Shown here piece after piece: positions 30,193 to 40,509 of a stretch of 64,000 nucleotides of DNA. Below the pieces are notes generated by a model. The model did not search any database, was not told the DNA's origin, and saw only the letters and a list, made by a program, of their open reading frames with translations. Within the stretch, counting starts at the first letter, position 1. Each line of letters begins with the position of its first letter. A program made the translations under genes and the position numbers. The stretch is from Marinobacter confluentis (GTDB lineage: Bacteria > Pseudomonadota > Gammaproteobacteria > Pseudomonadales > Oleiphilaceae). The stretch is taken from the NCBI RefSeq assembly GCF_004785685.1, contig NZ_SRPF01000001.1:62001-126000 (forward strand). The letters run 5' to 3'.

Positions 30193-32838
30193 GTGACTGA
30201 GCTGCATCCCGAACTGCGAGAGAACGTTCGAATGCTGGGTGAACTGCTGGGGCAGAGCATTCAGCGCCATCCGGGACAGGACTGTTTTGATCTGATTGAA
30301 GAAGTCAGGGCCGCCGCCAAGGCTGACCGCCGCCAGGAAAGCGGGTCCGGTCAGAGGCTGGTAAACCTGCTGGGTAAACTCAGCGATGACGAACTGCTGC
30401 CGGTAACCCGTGCCTTTAACCAGTTTCTGAATCTGGCCAACCTGGCCGAGCAGTATCACAGCATTCGCCGCAAGCGCGGCCATGAATCCGACCTGATGGT
30501 GGAATCGCTCAGTGAGGTGTTCGAGCGGCTCATAGACGGCGGCGTTGCCCCGGAAGATCTTCATCGGCGGGTTGCCGACCTGCGAATCGAGTATGTGCTG
30601 ACCGCCCACCCGACAGAAGTGGCGCGGCGCACGCTGATCATGAAATACGACGAGATGTCGGATTGCCTGGCCAGGCTGGACCACGATGACCTGCTGCCGG
30701 CCGAGAGCGAAGAAATCGTCAGCCGCCTGACCCAGTTGGTGAATGAAGCCTGGCACACCGACGAAATCCGCCACGAGCGGCCCACAGCGGTGGATGAGGC
30801 CAAATGGGGCTTCGCTGTGATTGAGAACAGCCTCTGGCTGGCACTGCCGAAATTCCTGCGGAGCCTGGACCGTTCACTGACCGAAGCCACCGGCAAGGGC
30901 CTGCCGTTGAACGCCTCCCCGATCCGGATTGCGTCCTGGATGGGGGGTGACCGTGACGGCAACCCCAATGTCACCCATGAAGTAACCCGCAAAGTCTTTC
31001 TCCTGGGCCGCTGGATGGCGGCGGATCTTTACCTTCGGGATATCCAGGCACTGCGGGCGGAGCTTTCCATGTGGCAGGCCAGCGATGAACTGCGGGCCCT
31101 GGTTGGCGATTCTCGCGAGCCCTATCGCCAGGTGCTGGCCGAGTTACGGGAAAAGCTGATCCGCACCCGTGACTGGGCCGAGGCAAGAATCGAGAATCGC
31201 CCCGCGGACGACAGCGGCATCCTGTTTGAAAACAGCGATTTCGTCGACCCATTGGAACTCTGCTATCGCTCACTGATGGAGTGCGGGCTGGAAAGCATCG
31301 CTCAGGGCCCTTTGCTGGACACCCTGCGTCGGGCGCATACTTTTGGATTGCCACTGATCCGTCTGGACATTCGCCAGGAATCCACCCGCCACGCCGCCGC
31401 TGTCGCCGAGATGGTGAGCTATCTTGGCCTGGGGGATTACCTGTCCTGGCCCGAGGAGGAGCGCCAGTCGTTTCTGGTGAAAGAACTCCGCGGGCGTCGT
31501 CCCCTGGTGCCCCGCAACTGGGCGCCGTCTGACGAGGTCAGGGAAGTGCTTGCCACCTGCGAAATCGTGGCGCAGCAGACCCCTGAGGCACTTGGCTCTT
31601 ACGTCATTTCCATGGCCAGCAAACCGTCGGACGTACTGAACGTGATTCTGCTGCTGCGGGAAGCGGGCATGACCCACCCCATGCGTGTGGTGCCCCTGTT
31701 TGAAACCCTGGACGATCTGCGCGGTGCGCCGGACAGCATGGCCGCCCTGTATGAAGTCGACTGGTACCGGGAGTACTGCAAGGGCAGCCAGGAAGTGATG
31801 ATCGGTTATTCCGATTCCTCCAAGGACGCCGGCCAGATGATGGCCGCCTGGGCTCAGTACCAGGCTCAGGAAAAGCTGACCGAAGTGGCCGGGCGTTTCG
31901 GTATTCACCTGACACTCTTCCACGGGCGCGGCGGTACCGTTGGCCGTGGTGGTGGACCGGCCAATCGCGCGATTCTTTCCCAGCCTCCGGGTTCGGTGAA
32001 CGGCAGTTTCAGAATTACCGAACAGGGCGAAATGATCCGTTTCAAATTCGGCCTGCCCCGGCTGGCGGAGCAGAGCCTGACGCTTTACACCACGGCGGTA
32101 ATCGAGGCGACGCTGGCGCCGCCCAGGGGCCCGGAGCCGGAATGGCGCGAGGCCATGGACTGGCTGACCGAACGGTCATTGGCGGCCTATCGTTCCGTGG
32201 TGCGGGATAACCCGGACTTCGTGCCTTATTTTCGCCAGGTGACCCCAGAGCAGGCCCTCGGCAAACTGGCACTGGGCAGCCGTCCAGCCCGGAGAAAGCC
32301 CGGAGGCGGGGTGGAAAGTCTGCGCGCCATTCCATGGATATTCGCCTGGACCCAGATGAGGCTGATGTTGCCAAGCTGGCTGGGCAGTGATGTGGCACTG
32401 AAAGACGCTTTCGCCAACAACAAGGTGCCGGTGCTGAGGGAGATGATGGACCAGTGGCCATTCTTCAAAACCTATGTGGATATGCTGGAAATGGTCCTGG
32501 CCAAGGCGGACCTGCGGATTGCCAGCCACTACGAGAAAACCCTGGCGGATGACCCCCAACTGCTCGAACTGGGCGAGGATCTGCGGGCACGGCTGCGAGG
32601 CTGCATTGCCAATCTGCTGGAGCTCAAGCAACAGGACACCCTGCTGGAGCACGAGCCGGTGTTTGCCCACTCAATGAAGGTGCGAAACCCTTACACGGAT
32701 CCGCTACACTATCTTCAGGCCGAGCTGCTCAAGCGTGACCGGGAAAGCGAAGGTAAAGGGCAGGTGCCGGAAATGGTTGAACGTGCCCTGAAGGTCACCA
32801 TGGCAGGCATTGCAGCGGGTATGCGCAATACCGGCTGA
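30193..32838 (+). CDS. ppc: Phosphoenolpyruvate carboxylase
   Basis: Adds bicarbonate to PEP to give oxaloacetate, refilling the TCA cycle. The catalytic His139 is in TAHPTEVARR, the glycine-rich PEP loop is FHGRGGTVGRGGGP (about residues 575-589), and the protein ends in the family-typical RNTG. At 881 residues it matches E. coli (883). The start is a GTG at 30193 beginning MTELHPELRENVRMLG, which aligns with the family N-terminus. Confidence 0.98.
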   Translation: MTELHPELRENVRMLGELLGQSIQRHPGQDCFDLIEEVRAAAKADRRQESGSGQRLVNLLGKLSDDELLPVTRAFNQFLNLANLAEQYHSIRRKRGHESDLMVESLSEVFERLIDGGVAPEDLHRRVADLRIEYVLTAHPTEVARRTLIMKYDEMSDCLARLDHDDLLPAESEEIVSRLTQLVNEAWHTDEIRHERPTAVDEAKWGFAVIENSLWLALPKFLRSLDRSLTEATGKGLPLNASPIRIASWMGGDRDGNPNVTHEVTRKVFLLGRWMAADLYLRDIQALRAELSMWQASDELRALVGDSREPYRQVLAELREKLIRTRDWAEARIENRPADDSGILFENSDFVDPLELCYRSLMECGLESIAQGPLLDTLRRAHTFGLPLIRLDIRQESTRHAAAVAEMVSYLGLGDYLSWPEEERQSFLVKELRGRRPLVPRNWAPSDEVREVLATCEIVAQQTPEALGSYVISMASKPSDVLNVILLLREAGMTHPMRVVPLFETLDDLRGAPDSMAALYEVDWYREYCKGSQEVMIGYSDSSKDAGQMMAAWAQYQAQEKLTEVAGRFGIHLTLFHGRGGTVGRGGGPANRAILSQPPGSVNGSFRITEQGEMIRFKFGLPRLAEQSLTLYTTAVIEATLAPPRGPEPEWREAMDWLTERSLAAYRSVVRDNPDFVPYFRQVTPEQALGKLALGSRPARRKPGGGVESLRAIPWIFAWTQMRLMLPSWLGSDVALKDAFANNKVPVLREMMDQWPFFKTYVDMLEMVLAKADLRIASHYEKTLADDPQLLELGEDLRARLRGCIANLLELKQQDTLLEHEPVFAHSMKVRNPYTDPLHYLQAELLKRDRESEGKGQVPEMVERALKVTMAGIAAGMRNTG

Positions 32839-32870
32839 CGATCAGATAACAAGAAGGAAGGAGAAGGTCT

Positions 32871-34241
32871 TTGCCGATTGCACCAAGACTCGAGCGTTTT
32901 CTGAGCCTGAGAGGAATTGCCTTCCGGGAACTGGTCGTGCCATCTGCTTCCAGCCTTGACGCCGCCGTGTCTGCCTCCGGCCGGTCGCCCAATGAGTTTG
33001 TTCGCGCCAGCATGCTGATCGACATTAACGGCCCCTTGATGGTGGTGCACGGGTTTATCAGCAGCATCGACCCGGAGCTGATTCACCGGGTAACCGGGCG
33101 CCGGTTGCAACCCCTGACTGCGCGCCAGTCATCGCGCCTTTTCCTGGACTGTGACCCCGGCTTTATTCCCCCGGTTGGCGCGGCCTATGACGTACCAGTG
33201 CTGGTAGATGATGATGTCCGTCACTACTCACGGGTGGTGATGGCTTGCGGGGATGACAGCACCTTGCTGGAAATGGATCGCACCTCCCTGACCCGGGCCC
33301 TGGGTGATGCCATGGCTGGCCATGTGGTGATCAGAGGGCAGAACAATGGTGAGCGGGACTCGCTGACCCTGGAGGAAGTGGCCGACCAGTTGCAGAAGCT
33401 CTACAGGCTACCGCCCATGCCCGCTCTGGCGTTAAGGATTCTCAGGCTGACCAGCAATACGGATGCCTCGGCGAAAGAGTTGGCGGACCTGATCGAGTTC
33501 GATCCCAGCATGACCGCGCAGATCATGCGTTATGCCGGCTCAGCCCTGTTCAATTACCCGGGCCAGATCAATTCCGTTCAGGAAGCGGTCACCCGGGTTC
33601 TGGGATTTGACCGGGTTGCCCACATTGCCCTGGGTATTGCCTCGGTTCGGGCTTTCGAGATTCCCCGTAAGGGCATGCTGGGGATGGACGAGTTCTGGCG
33701 CCACTCCCTTTACTGCGCGTTCCTGTGTCAGCGAATGGCGTCCCGGTGCGGCGAAGACAAGGGGCTGGCTTATCTGTGCGGCCTACTGCATAACTTTGGA
33801 CTATTGCTGATTGGCCATCTGTTCCCGGCAGAGTTTGATGAGCTGAATGAGCTTCGTGAATCCAACCCCGAAGCCAGTATGCACTCGCTGGAGCAACAGG
33901 TGTTCGGCGCTGGTGATCAGCGCCAGTTGCTGGCGGTTGGTCACGGGGCGATCGGCGGCATTCTGCATCGGCTCTGGCAGTTGCCGGATCCGGTTATCAA
34001 GTCAGCGGGTATGCACCAGCACCCGGACTACCACGGTGACCACGAGCAGTATGTTCTCATGGTGCAACTGGCCAACGCCCTGCTGAAAGAGCGGCAGATC
34101 GGTGATGAATTCAACCCTGACGACCTGCCTGCGCTGACGTCTGCGCTCGATCTGGAAGAGCAGGACCTGGACACCTTCAGGGATGAGGTAGAAAGAGTCT
34201 CCGCGGATCTGGACGCACTGGCCCGGTCCCTGTCATCCTGA
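32871..34241 (+). CDS. YbaK/ProX-like domain fused to HDOD domain
   Basis: A 456-residue soluble protein with two parts. Residues about 1-150 (RLERFLSLRGIAFRELVVPS, VRASMLIDINGPLMVVHG, FLDCDPGFIPPVG, DDDVRHYSRVVMACGDD) resemble the YbaK/ProX aminoacyl-tRNA deacylase fold. Residues about 175-400 are an HDOD domain (YRLPPMPALALRILRLTSN, FDPSMTAQIMRYAGSALFNY, LCGLLHNFGLLLI). Only parts of the deacylase active site are recognisable, so the first domain may be a ligand sensor rather than an enzyme. The start is a TTG with a strong AAGGAAGGAGA ribosome site. It follows ppc by 32 bp. Confidence 0.8.
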   Translation: MPIAPRLERFLSLRGIAFRELVVPSASSLDAAVSASGRSPNEFVRASMLIDINGPLMVVHGFISSIDPELIHRVTGRRLQPLTARQSSRLFLDCDPGFIPPVGAAYDVPVLVDDDVRHYSRVVMACGDDSTLLEMDRTSLTRALGDAMAGHVVIRGQNNGERDSLTLEEVADQLQKLYRLPPMPALALRILRLTSNTDASAKELADLIEFDPSMTAQIMRYAGSALFNYPGQINSVQEAVTRVLGFDRVAHIALGIASVRAFEIPRKGMLGMDEFWRHSLYCAFLCQRMASRCGEDKGLAYLCGLLHNFGLLLIGHLFPAEFDELNELRESNPEASMHSLEQQVFGAGDQRQLLAVGHGAIGGILHRLWQLPDPVIKSAGMHQHPDYHGDHEQYVLMVQLANALLKERQIGDEFNPDDLPALTSALDLEEQDLDTFRDEVERVSADLDALARSLSS

Positions 34242-34300
34242 CGCCTGAAAATTGAACCTCCCGCACTGTGCGCGTGTTCCGCCTTACGACGGACGTCGAC

Positions 34301-34329
34301 TTTCTATGGCAGGTCCGAATTCGTATAAT
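34301..34329 (+). promoter_or_regulatory. Candidate sigma-70 promoter of adk
   Basis: A perfect TATAAT at 34324-34329 lies 110 bp before the adk start in a non-coding gap of 198 bp. The -35 region (TTTCTA at 34301-34306, 17-bp spacer) is poor. Confidence 0.45.
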
Positions 34330-34355
34330 GCGTGGCTTTCTGTGACCGACCGTAG

Positions 34356-35093
<738 letters not shown>

Positions 35094-35097
35094 GCCC

Positions 35098-35802
35098 GTG
35101 AATCTATTGGCTCTGGATACCTCATCAGAGGGATGTTCCGCTGCGCTGCTTCGTGGCGCTGGGGATGACCGATTGACCATGCGCTCAGAACTGGCCCCGC
35201 GGGGCCATACCCGGCTGCTGATGCCGATGATCCGCGAACTGCTCAGCGAAGCCGGTCTGGCGCCGGCGGATCTCCACGTGCTGGCATTTGCCTGTGGTCC
35301 CGGATCCTTTACCGGCCTGCGAATTGCCACGGGCGTCGTGCAGGGTCTGGCCTACGGCCTGGATATCCCTGTGGTGCCCGTGTCTTCTCTGCAGGCGGTG
35401 GCCGCTGGTGCAATCGACGGGTTCGATCTGCAGGATGGAGACCGGGTGGCGGTCGCGTTTGATGCCCGCATGGGCGAAGTCTATTTTGCCAGCTATGAAT
35501 GCCGCTATGGCAAGCCCCTGGCTCTGGCGAGCGAGCGGGTGTGTCCGCCTGAAGAGGTTTCTCTAGAACCGGGTGCGGGCCGCTGGTTCGGGGCCGGCAG
35601 CGGGTGGCGACTGCAAAGTCAGTTTCCCGCTGCAGTGACAGGCGCCATCGAGCAGGCAGACGATTCCTTGTTACCCCAGGCAAGCTGGGTTGCGCGGCTG
35701 GCTGCAGAATCGTTTGCAGCCTTTGGCGGTGTGGTGGCCGCCAAAGCGCAGCCGATCTATGTCCGTGATGAAGTAGCCTGGCAGAAACTGCCCGGTCGCT
35801 GA
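35098..35802 (+). CDS. tsaB: tRNA threonylcarbamoyladenosine protein TsaB
   Basis: Scaffold partner of TsaD in t6A37 tRNA modification. The ASKHA fold begins LLALDTSSEGCSAAL and has the GPGSFTGLRI signature at about residues 64-73. At 234 residues it is typical. The GTG at 35098 is 4 bp after the adk stop, so the pair is probably co-expressed. Confidence 0.95.
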   Translation: MNLLALDTSSEGCSAALLRGAGDDRLTMRSELAPRGHTRLLMPMIRELLSEAGLAPADLHVLAFACGPGSFTGLRIATGVVQGLAYGLDIPVVPVSSLQAVAAGAIDGFDLQDGDRVAVAFDARMGEVYFASYECRYGKPLALASERVCPPEEVSLEPGAGRWFGAGSGWRLQSQFPAAVTGAIEQADDSLLPQASWVARLAAESFAAFGGVVAAKAQPIYVRDEVAWQKLPGR

Positions 35803-35839
35803 ACGCCTTCTCTTTCCCTATCTGACGGATTTTGTGCCC

Positions 35840-36637
35840 ATGGAACTTTGGCAAATCATTGTGCTGGCAGTGATTCAGGGTGTGACGGAATTTCTGCCTA
35901 TCAGCAGCTCGGCGCACCTGATTCTTCCGTCTGAAGTACTGGGATGGTCCGATCAGGGTCTGGCGTTTGATGTCGCGGTGCATGTGGGCACGCTCACTGC
36001 GGTTGTCTGGTATTTCCGCCAGACTGTCGTCCAGTTGACCACCGCCTGGGTCGTCGATACCTCGCACCGGCGGATAGGCAAGGACAGTGGCCTGGCCTGG
36101 GCTGTCATTGCCGGCACAATACCGGCCGGCCTTGCCGGCATCCTTCTGAACGATGTGATTGAAACCACCCTGAGGTCGGGCCTGGTCATAGCCGCGTCCA
36201 CCCTGGGGTTTGGTCTGGTGCTCTGGTGGTCTGATGCGGTCGCCCGGCGTAGCCGTTCCCTGGACGGCCTGGCCATCAAAGACGCTGTGGTGATCGGGCT
36301 TGCCCAGGCGCTGGCGTTGATTCCGGGCACCTCGCGCTCGGGTATAACCATCACCGCGGCGCTGTTTCTCGGATTCAGCCGGGAGGCCGCCGCGCGTTTT
36401 TCGTTTCTTCTGTCCATCCCGTTGATTCTGGCCGCCGGACTGTTGAAAACCCTGGAGCTTGTAGAGCAGGGCGGGGCTACCGACTGGGCTGCCATTGCGC
36501 TGGGCACCGGATTGTCTTTCATCAGTGCGCTGGTCTGCATCCACCTGTTTCTGACGTTTCTGGAACGGCTGGGGTTAATGCCTTTCGTGATCTACCGCCT
36601 GGTTCTGGGGACATTGCTGTTCCTGCTGCTGCTTTGA
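35840..36637 (+). CDS. uppP: Undecaprenyl-diphosphatase
   Basis: Inner-membrane enzyme recycling undecaprenyl pyrophosphate for peptidoglycan and other envelope polymers; also known as BacA. The two catalytic motifs are visible: GVTEFLPISSSAHL near the N-terminus and PGTSRSGITI at about residues 155-165. About eight hydrophobic segments span 265 residues. I choose the ATG at 35840; a GTG two codons earlier is also possible. Confidence 0.95.
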   Translation: MELWQIIVLAVIQGVTEFLPISSSAHLILPSEVLGWSDQGLAFDVAVHVGTLTAVVWYFRQTVVQLTTAWVVDTSHRRIGKDSGLAWAVIAGTIPAGLAGILLNDVIETTLRSGLVIAASTLGFGLVLWWSDAVARRSRSLDGLAIKDAVVIGLAQALALIPGTSRSGITITAALFLGFSREAAARFSFLLSIPLILAAGLLKTLELVEQGGATDWAAIALGTGLSFISALVCIHLFLTFLERLGLMPFVIYRLVLGTLLFLLLL

Positions 36638-36722
36638 TCGCTGCGGTAAAAGTCACGGCTTTCAAAACCGGTCGGGATCTTCCATAATCAGGCTCTCCAA
36701 TGGATGATTCGGTGTGGCTGTC

Positions 36723-37088
36723 ATGATCGGCGGAGTTAATCCAAACAGTAATCTGGCGTACCAGACCGGTAACAATGTACCGGTCCGAGAGCGAAGTGAT
36801 ATTGCCCGTGCCCCTGCGTCAACGGCGGAAGGCAATGCCGGCCAGGTGCGCCGTGATCTTGCCGAGGGCGCCTCGCCGTCTGCGGAATCCCGCCCGGTTA
36901 CGCCCCAGGACGCCCTGGAGCGGCGAATCGAAGCCCGCCGGGCGGCGGAAGACACCCGCCTGGAACGGTTTCGCGCCGACGATCTTCCATTGAACACGTC
37001 TCGCGCCCTGGCGACCTTCGCCAATGTGGCGGCACCTGCCTCTGAAGCTCCTGACAGCCTTATCACCGGCATTGATATCCGCGTTTAA
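36723..37088 (+). CDS. Hypothetical small hydrophilic protein
   Basis: About 121 residues, soluble, rich in Ala, Arg and Glu, with a likely disordered first half (NSNLAYQTGNNVPV, ASTAEGNAGQ) and a short charged helix (DALERRIEARRAAEDTRLERF). I do not recognise a domain. The ATG at 36723 or a GTG at 36714 could start it. Its stop overlaps the rsmJ start by one base (TAATG), which supports it as a real co-translated gene. Confidence 0.6.
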   Translation: MIGGVNPNSNLAYQTGNNVPVRERSDIARAPASTAEGNAGQVRRDLAEGASPSAESRPVTPQDALERRIEARRAAEDTRLERFRADDLPLNTSRALATFANVAAPASEAPDSLITGIDIRV

Positions 37089-37897
37089 TGGTGTCCGGCG
37101 ACGATTTCACTGGCCTGGCTACGGGCCATAGTGCCCTCGGTGATGCCTGGCAGGTCAGGGATCTGGCGGATCGCCTTTCGGTTCCTTTCCTGGGGCTGGT
37201 AACGCCCAAGCTGGTCAGAGATGCGGCGCTTCTACTGTTTGCCGATGATCTGGGCCTGTGCCTGCAATTGACCGGTAAGGGCGCCCCGGGCCCGGTGCGA
37301 GCAGAATTCGTCAGTGGCAAGGCGGGCTATCGCCGGGAACATGGGGGCGGCACCGGCCAGTTGATTGCCAAGGCCGTGGGCCTGCAGAAAACCCGTCAGC
37401 CCCTGCACGTTGTGGACGCCACCGCAGGCCTTGGGCAGGATGCCTTTGTGCTGGCGTCACTGGGTTGCCGCATGACCCTTTTCGAGCGGTCACCGGCGGT
37501 CCATGCGATTCTGGAAGACGGCCTGGCCCGGGCATCCCTCAATCAGGAATGTGCCGGTATTATCGGACGCATCAAGCTTGAAGCCGGCGACAGCCTGCAC
37601 TGGTTGCAGAACTGCGAACCCGGCTCTCTGGACGTGATCTATCTGGATCCGATGTTTCCCCACCGGGACAAATCAGCCCTGGTCAAGAAAGAAATGCAGG
37701 TGTTCCGGCAGCTGGTCGGTGATGACGAAGATTCCGATGCCCTCCTTGAAGCGGCCCTTGCTGCCGCCCGTTATCGGGTGGTGGTCAAGCGCCCGCGAAA
37801 GGCTGAGCCTCTGAACGGGCCGTCGGTTACCACGCGGGTCGAGGGCAAAAGCAGCCGGTTCGATGTGTATTCCCTCAAAGCCTTGCCCGCGACCTGA
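37088..37897 (+). CDS. rsmJ: 16S rRNA (guanine-1516-N2)-methyltransferase RsmJ
   Basis: SAM-dependent methyltransferase of the YhiQ/RsmJ family. The SAM motif is VVDATAGLGQDAFVLASLG (about residues 113-131) and the catalytic-type motif is YLDPMFPHRDKSALVKKE. At 269 residues it is near the E. coli length (250). It ends 1 bp from the convergent plsB stop. Confidence 0.93.
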   Translation: MVSGDDFTGLATGHSALGDAWQVRDLADRLSVPFLGLVTPKLVRDAALLLFADDLGLCLQLTGKGAPGPVRAEFVSGKAGYRREHGGGTGQLIAKAVGLQKTRQPLHVVDATAGLGQDAFVLASLGCRMTLFERSPAVHAILEDGLARASLNQECAGIIGRIKLEAGDSLHWLQNCEPGSLDVIYLDPMFPHRDKSALVKKEMQVFRQLVGDDEDSDALLEAALAAARYRVVVKRPRKAEPLNGPSVTTRVEGKSSRFDVYSLKALPAT

Positions 37898-37898
37898 C

Positions 37899-40367
37899 TT
37901 ATGCGCCCAGCATGGTGACCTGCTGAATGGCCTGACGTTTCTCGACACTCAGAACCAGGCGGGCGTCTTCCGCCACTTCATCAAGGGCATCGCTGTAGCA
38001 CAGTAGCCCGTTCTCGTTTTTAGTGACCACGTCATTGCTCTGCAGACTGCTGATAAAATTCCGGAACAGGGTCTTGTCGAAAAATTCCGGTGCATTCAGG
38101 CCAAACAGAATCGACATGCGCTCTGCCAGCAGGGTGCACTGATCTTCCAGTTCTTCCGCTGTTACCTTGCCGGATCCATACCGGCGTAGTACACCAATGG
38201 CAATGTGGTAGCGTTCGAGGGTCTGGATAATGAAGCGGGACAACACCCGCAGGCGCAGCATGGCGTCGGTTCCTTCCTCGGGTCGGCTGATCTGGCCGTT
38301 GGCTTCTTCAAACAGCAGGCCCTTGTCGACCAGAACGTCCACCCAGCGATTGATCACATCGGCAATTTCATCGGTGTGGTACCTCAGGAACAGCTCGGAT
38401 TTCAGATAGGGGTAGGCGACACCGGCCAGAAACTCGATCTTGTCACGGTTCAGTGACTGCTTGTTCTCGAATAGGCTGGCAATCAGCGAGGGCAGGGCAA
38501 ACAGGTGCTGAATGTTGTTGCGATAATAGGTCATCAGGATGGCATTGCTGCCTTCAAGCGCAATAATATCGCCCAGCTTCTGGGGTTTACGGGTAATCAG
38601 TCCCATGTTCTCGCAGTAGGCGACCCAGTCCTGGCCGTTGCCTTCGGGCAGGGTCACGGTGTCGGCGTAGGGATAGGCGCGCAGAAGGTCGGCGTACTGG
38701 TCCATCAGCCGGGTCAATTGAACCTCGTCCATGGCCAGCCTTTCCGCGCCAAGAAGCGCGGTTGCGGTGAGGCCAATCGGGTTCACCGCAACCGAGGCGT
38801 TGATATGGGACGCAACCCGGTCAGACAGTTCGCTGACTGCATCATTCAGCCAGTGCGGGCGGTATTCTGCATCGTAGGCTTCCTGGCGCCAGTCCGGATG
38901 GACCTCGTCCAGCACCTTTGCCAGTGGAATCGGGTCGCCAAAGTTAACCGCCACCTGGCCAAATGAATTGCTCAGCTTCCTGACCGTTTTGGCCAGTGTG
39001 AAGATGTTCTCCTTTTCCTTTTTCTTGCCCCGCAGCTCGCCCAGATATGAGCGGCCTTCCATGACTTTTTCATAGCCGAAGTAAACCGGCACAAATACGA
39101 TTGGCTTGCGGTGGTCCCGCAGGAAGCTGCGTACCGTCATTGACAGCATGCCGGGGCGGGGCTGCAGCATCCGCCCGGTGCGGCTGCGGCCGCCTTCGAC
39201 AAAATACTCCACCGAATAACCGCGGGAAAACATGACGTGCATGTATTCGTTGAACACAGTGGCGTAAAGCGGGTTGTCCTTGAAGCTGCGGCGCATGAAA
39301 AAGGCGCCACCGCGACGGAGAATGGGGCCGACAATGGGCATGTTCAGGTTGATACCCGCAGCGATGTGCGGCGGCATCAGACCGTTCTTGTAAAGCACGT
39401 AGGACAGCAGCAGATAGTCGATATGGGAGCGGTGGCAGGGCACGTAAACCACCGCATTATCCTGGGCGGCCTCTTTCGCAACCCGTATATTGTTCACGGC
39501 AATGCCTTTGTAGATCCGGTTCCACAGCCAGGCCAGCACCACCTCAAGAAACCGGATGGTGACAATCGACATGCTGGCGGCAATTTCATCCGCGTACTTG
39601 TAGGCTTTTATCCGGACCTTTTCCGGCTTCATGTCCTGCTCGACGGCGGTTTCGCGGATGGCTTCTTTCACTGCCGGAGTGCGGATCAGTCCGCCCACGA
39701 GGGTGCGGCGGTGCGACAGGTCAGGTCCCAGCACCGCCTGGCGCACCCGGCGGAAGTGGGTGCGCAGAATTCGGGCCAATTTGCGGTTGGCGCGTTCCTG
39801 GCTGTGGCGATATTCCGATACCACCTGCTGCAGGGACAGGGGCGCGTTGAACTGAACGTAGGTGCTGCGCCCGTGCAGCAGAATGATCAGCAGCTTCTGG
39901 AGACGACCGGCAACGGACCAGCTGTCGGAAAGCACCAGTTTGACTAGGGATTTTTCCTTGTCCGGGGACCGGCCCCAGAAAAGCGAAACCGGCACGATCT
40001 GCACTTCCTGATCCGGGTGCTCGAGGCCGTGGTGGACCAGCGCCCTGAATTCGCTGGTCTGCGCTGGAGTCCGGCGGCGTCTGAGCCGTCCACCGCTGCG
40101 GCCGTACAGAAAGAAAAAAGAATGGTTAGGCCCATTCTTCACCGGAAGCGAGGAGGCTGCTCCGGGCAGACCGGCATTGAGGACTTCCTGCTCCAGCACC
40201 AGCCGGCTTGAAAGCGACGCATACTGGAGTACGTAGCAAACCGGCTTATCCGGATCGATGCCCAGGGTTTCAGGGTCATTGCCGCTGACGTCTGTTCGCA
40301 CCCAAAGAAACAGGATCTTGCGCAGAAACGTCAGGATCAGGCTGTAAACGCCCTGAAAAACTCGCAT
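37899..40367 (-). CDS. plsB: Glycerol-3-phosphate O-acyltransferase
   Basis: Inner-membrane enzyme acylating glycerol 3-phosphate at sn-1 to start phospholipid synthesis. The four acyltransferase blocks are clear: HRSHID (His312, Asp317), GAFFMRRSF, FVEGGRSRTG and FVPVYFGYE. At about 822 residues it has the long PlsB form (E. coli 807), not PlsY. I choose the ATG at 40367; a TTG two codons earlier has a better-placed GGAG and may be used. Confidence 0.96.
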   Translation of the reverse strand: MRVFQGVYSLILTFLRKILFLWVRTDVSGNDPETLGIDPDKPVCYVLQYASLSSRLVLEQEVLNAGLPGAASSLPVKNGPNHSFFFLYGRSGGRLRRRRTPAQTSEFRALVHHGLEHPDQEVQIVPVSLFWGRSPDKEKSLVKLVLSDSWSVAGRLQKLLIILLHGRSTYVQFNAPLSLQQVVSEYRHSQERANRKLARILRTHFRRVRQAVLGPDLSHRRTLVGGLIRTPAVKEAIRETAVEQDMKPEKVRIKAYKYADEIAASMSIVTIRFLEVVLAWLWNRIYKGIAVNNIRVAKEAAQDNAVVYVPCHRSHIDYLLLSYVLYKNGLMPPHIAAGINLNMPIVGPILRRGGAFFMRRSFKDNPLYATVFNEYMHVMFSRGYSVEYFVEGGRSRTGRMLQPRPGMLSMTVRSFLRDHRKPIVFVPVYFGYEKVMEGRSYLGELRGKKKEKENIFTLAKTVRKLSNSFGQVAVNFGDPIPLAKVLDEVHPDWRQEAYDAEYRPHWLNDAVSELSDRVASHINASVAVNPIGLTATALLGAERLAMDEVQLTRLMDQYADLLRAYPYADTVTLPEGNGQDWVAYCENMGLITRKPQKLGDIIALEGSNAILMTYYRNNIQHLFALPSLIASLFENKQSLNRDKIEFLAGVAYPYLKSELFLRYHTDEIADVINRWVDVLVDKGLLFEEANGQISRPEEGTDAMLRLRVLSRFIIQTLERYHIAIGVLRRYGSGKVTAEELEDQCTLLAERMSILFGLNAPEFFDKTLFRNFISSLQSNDVVTKNENGLLCYSDALDEVAEDARLVLSVEKRQAIQQVTMLGA

Positions 40368-40509
40368 ATGCAATGGCTCCGGTTTACCGAATCAGGCGCT
40401 AAGTTTACTCGCTTGCAGGGAACGCCGAAAGCCGTGTTCGCGTTCAGGTGTGCGTGAACGGTGTGGTACATTTCGTTATTACCTCATTCAAACGTCTGGA
40501 AAGTGGACT

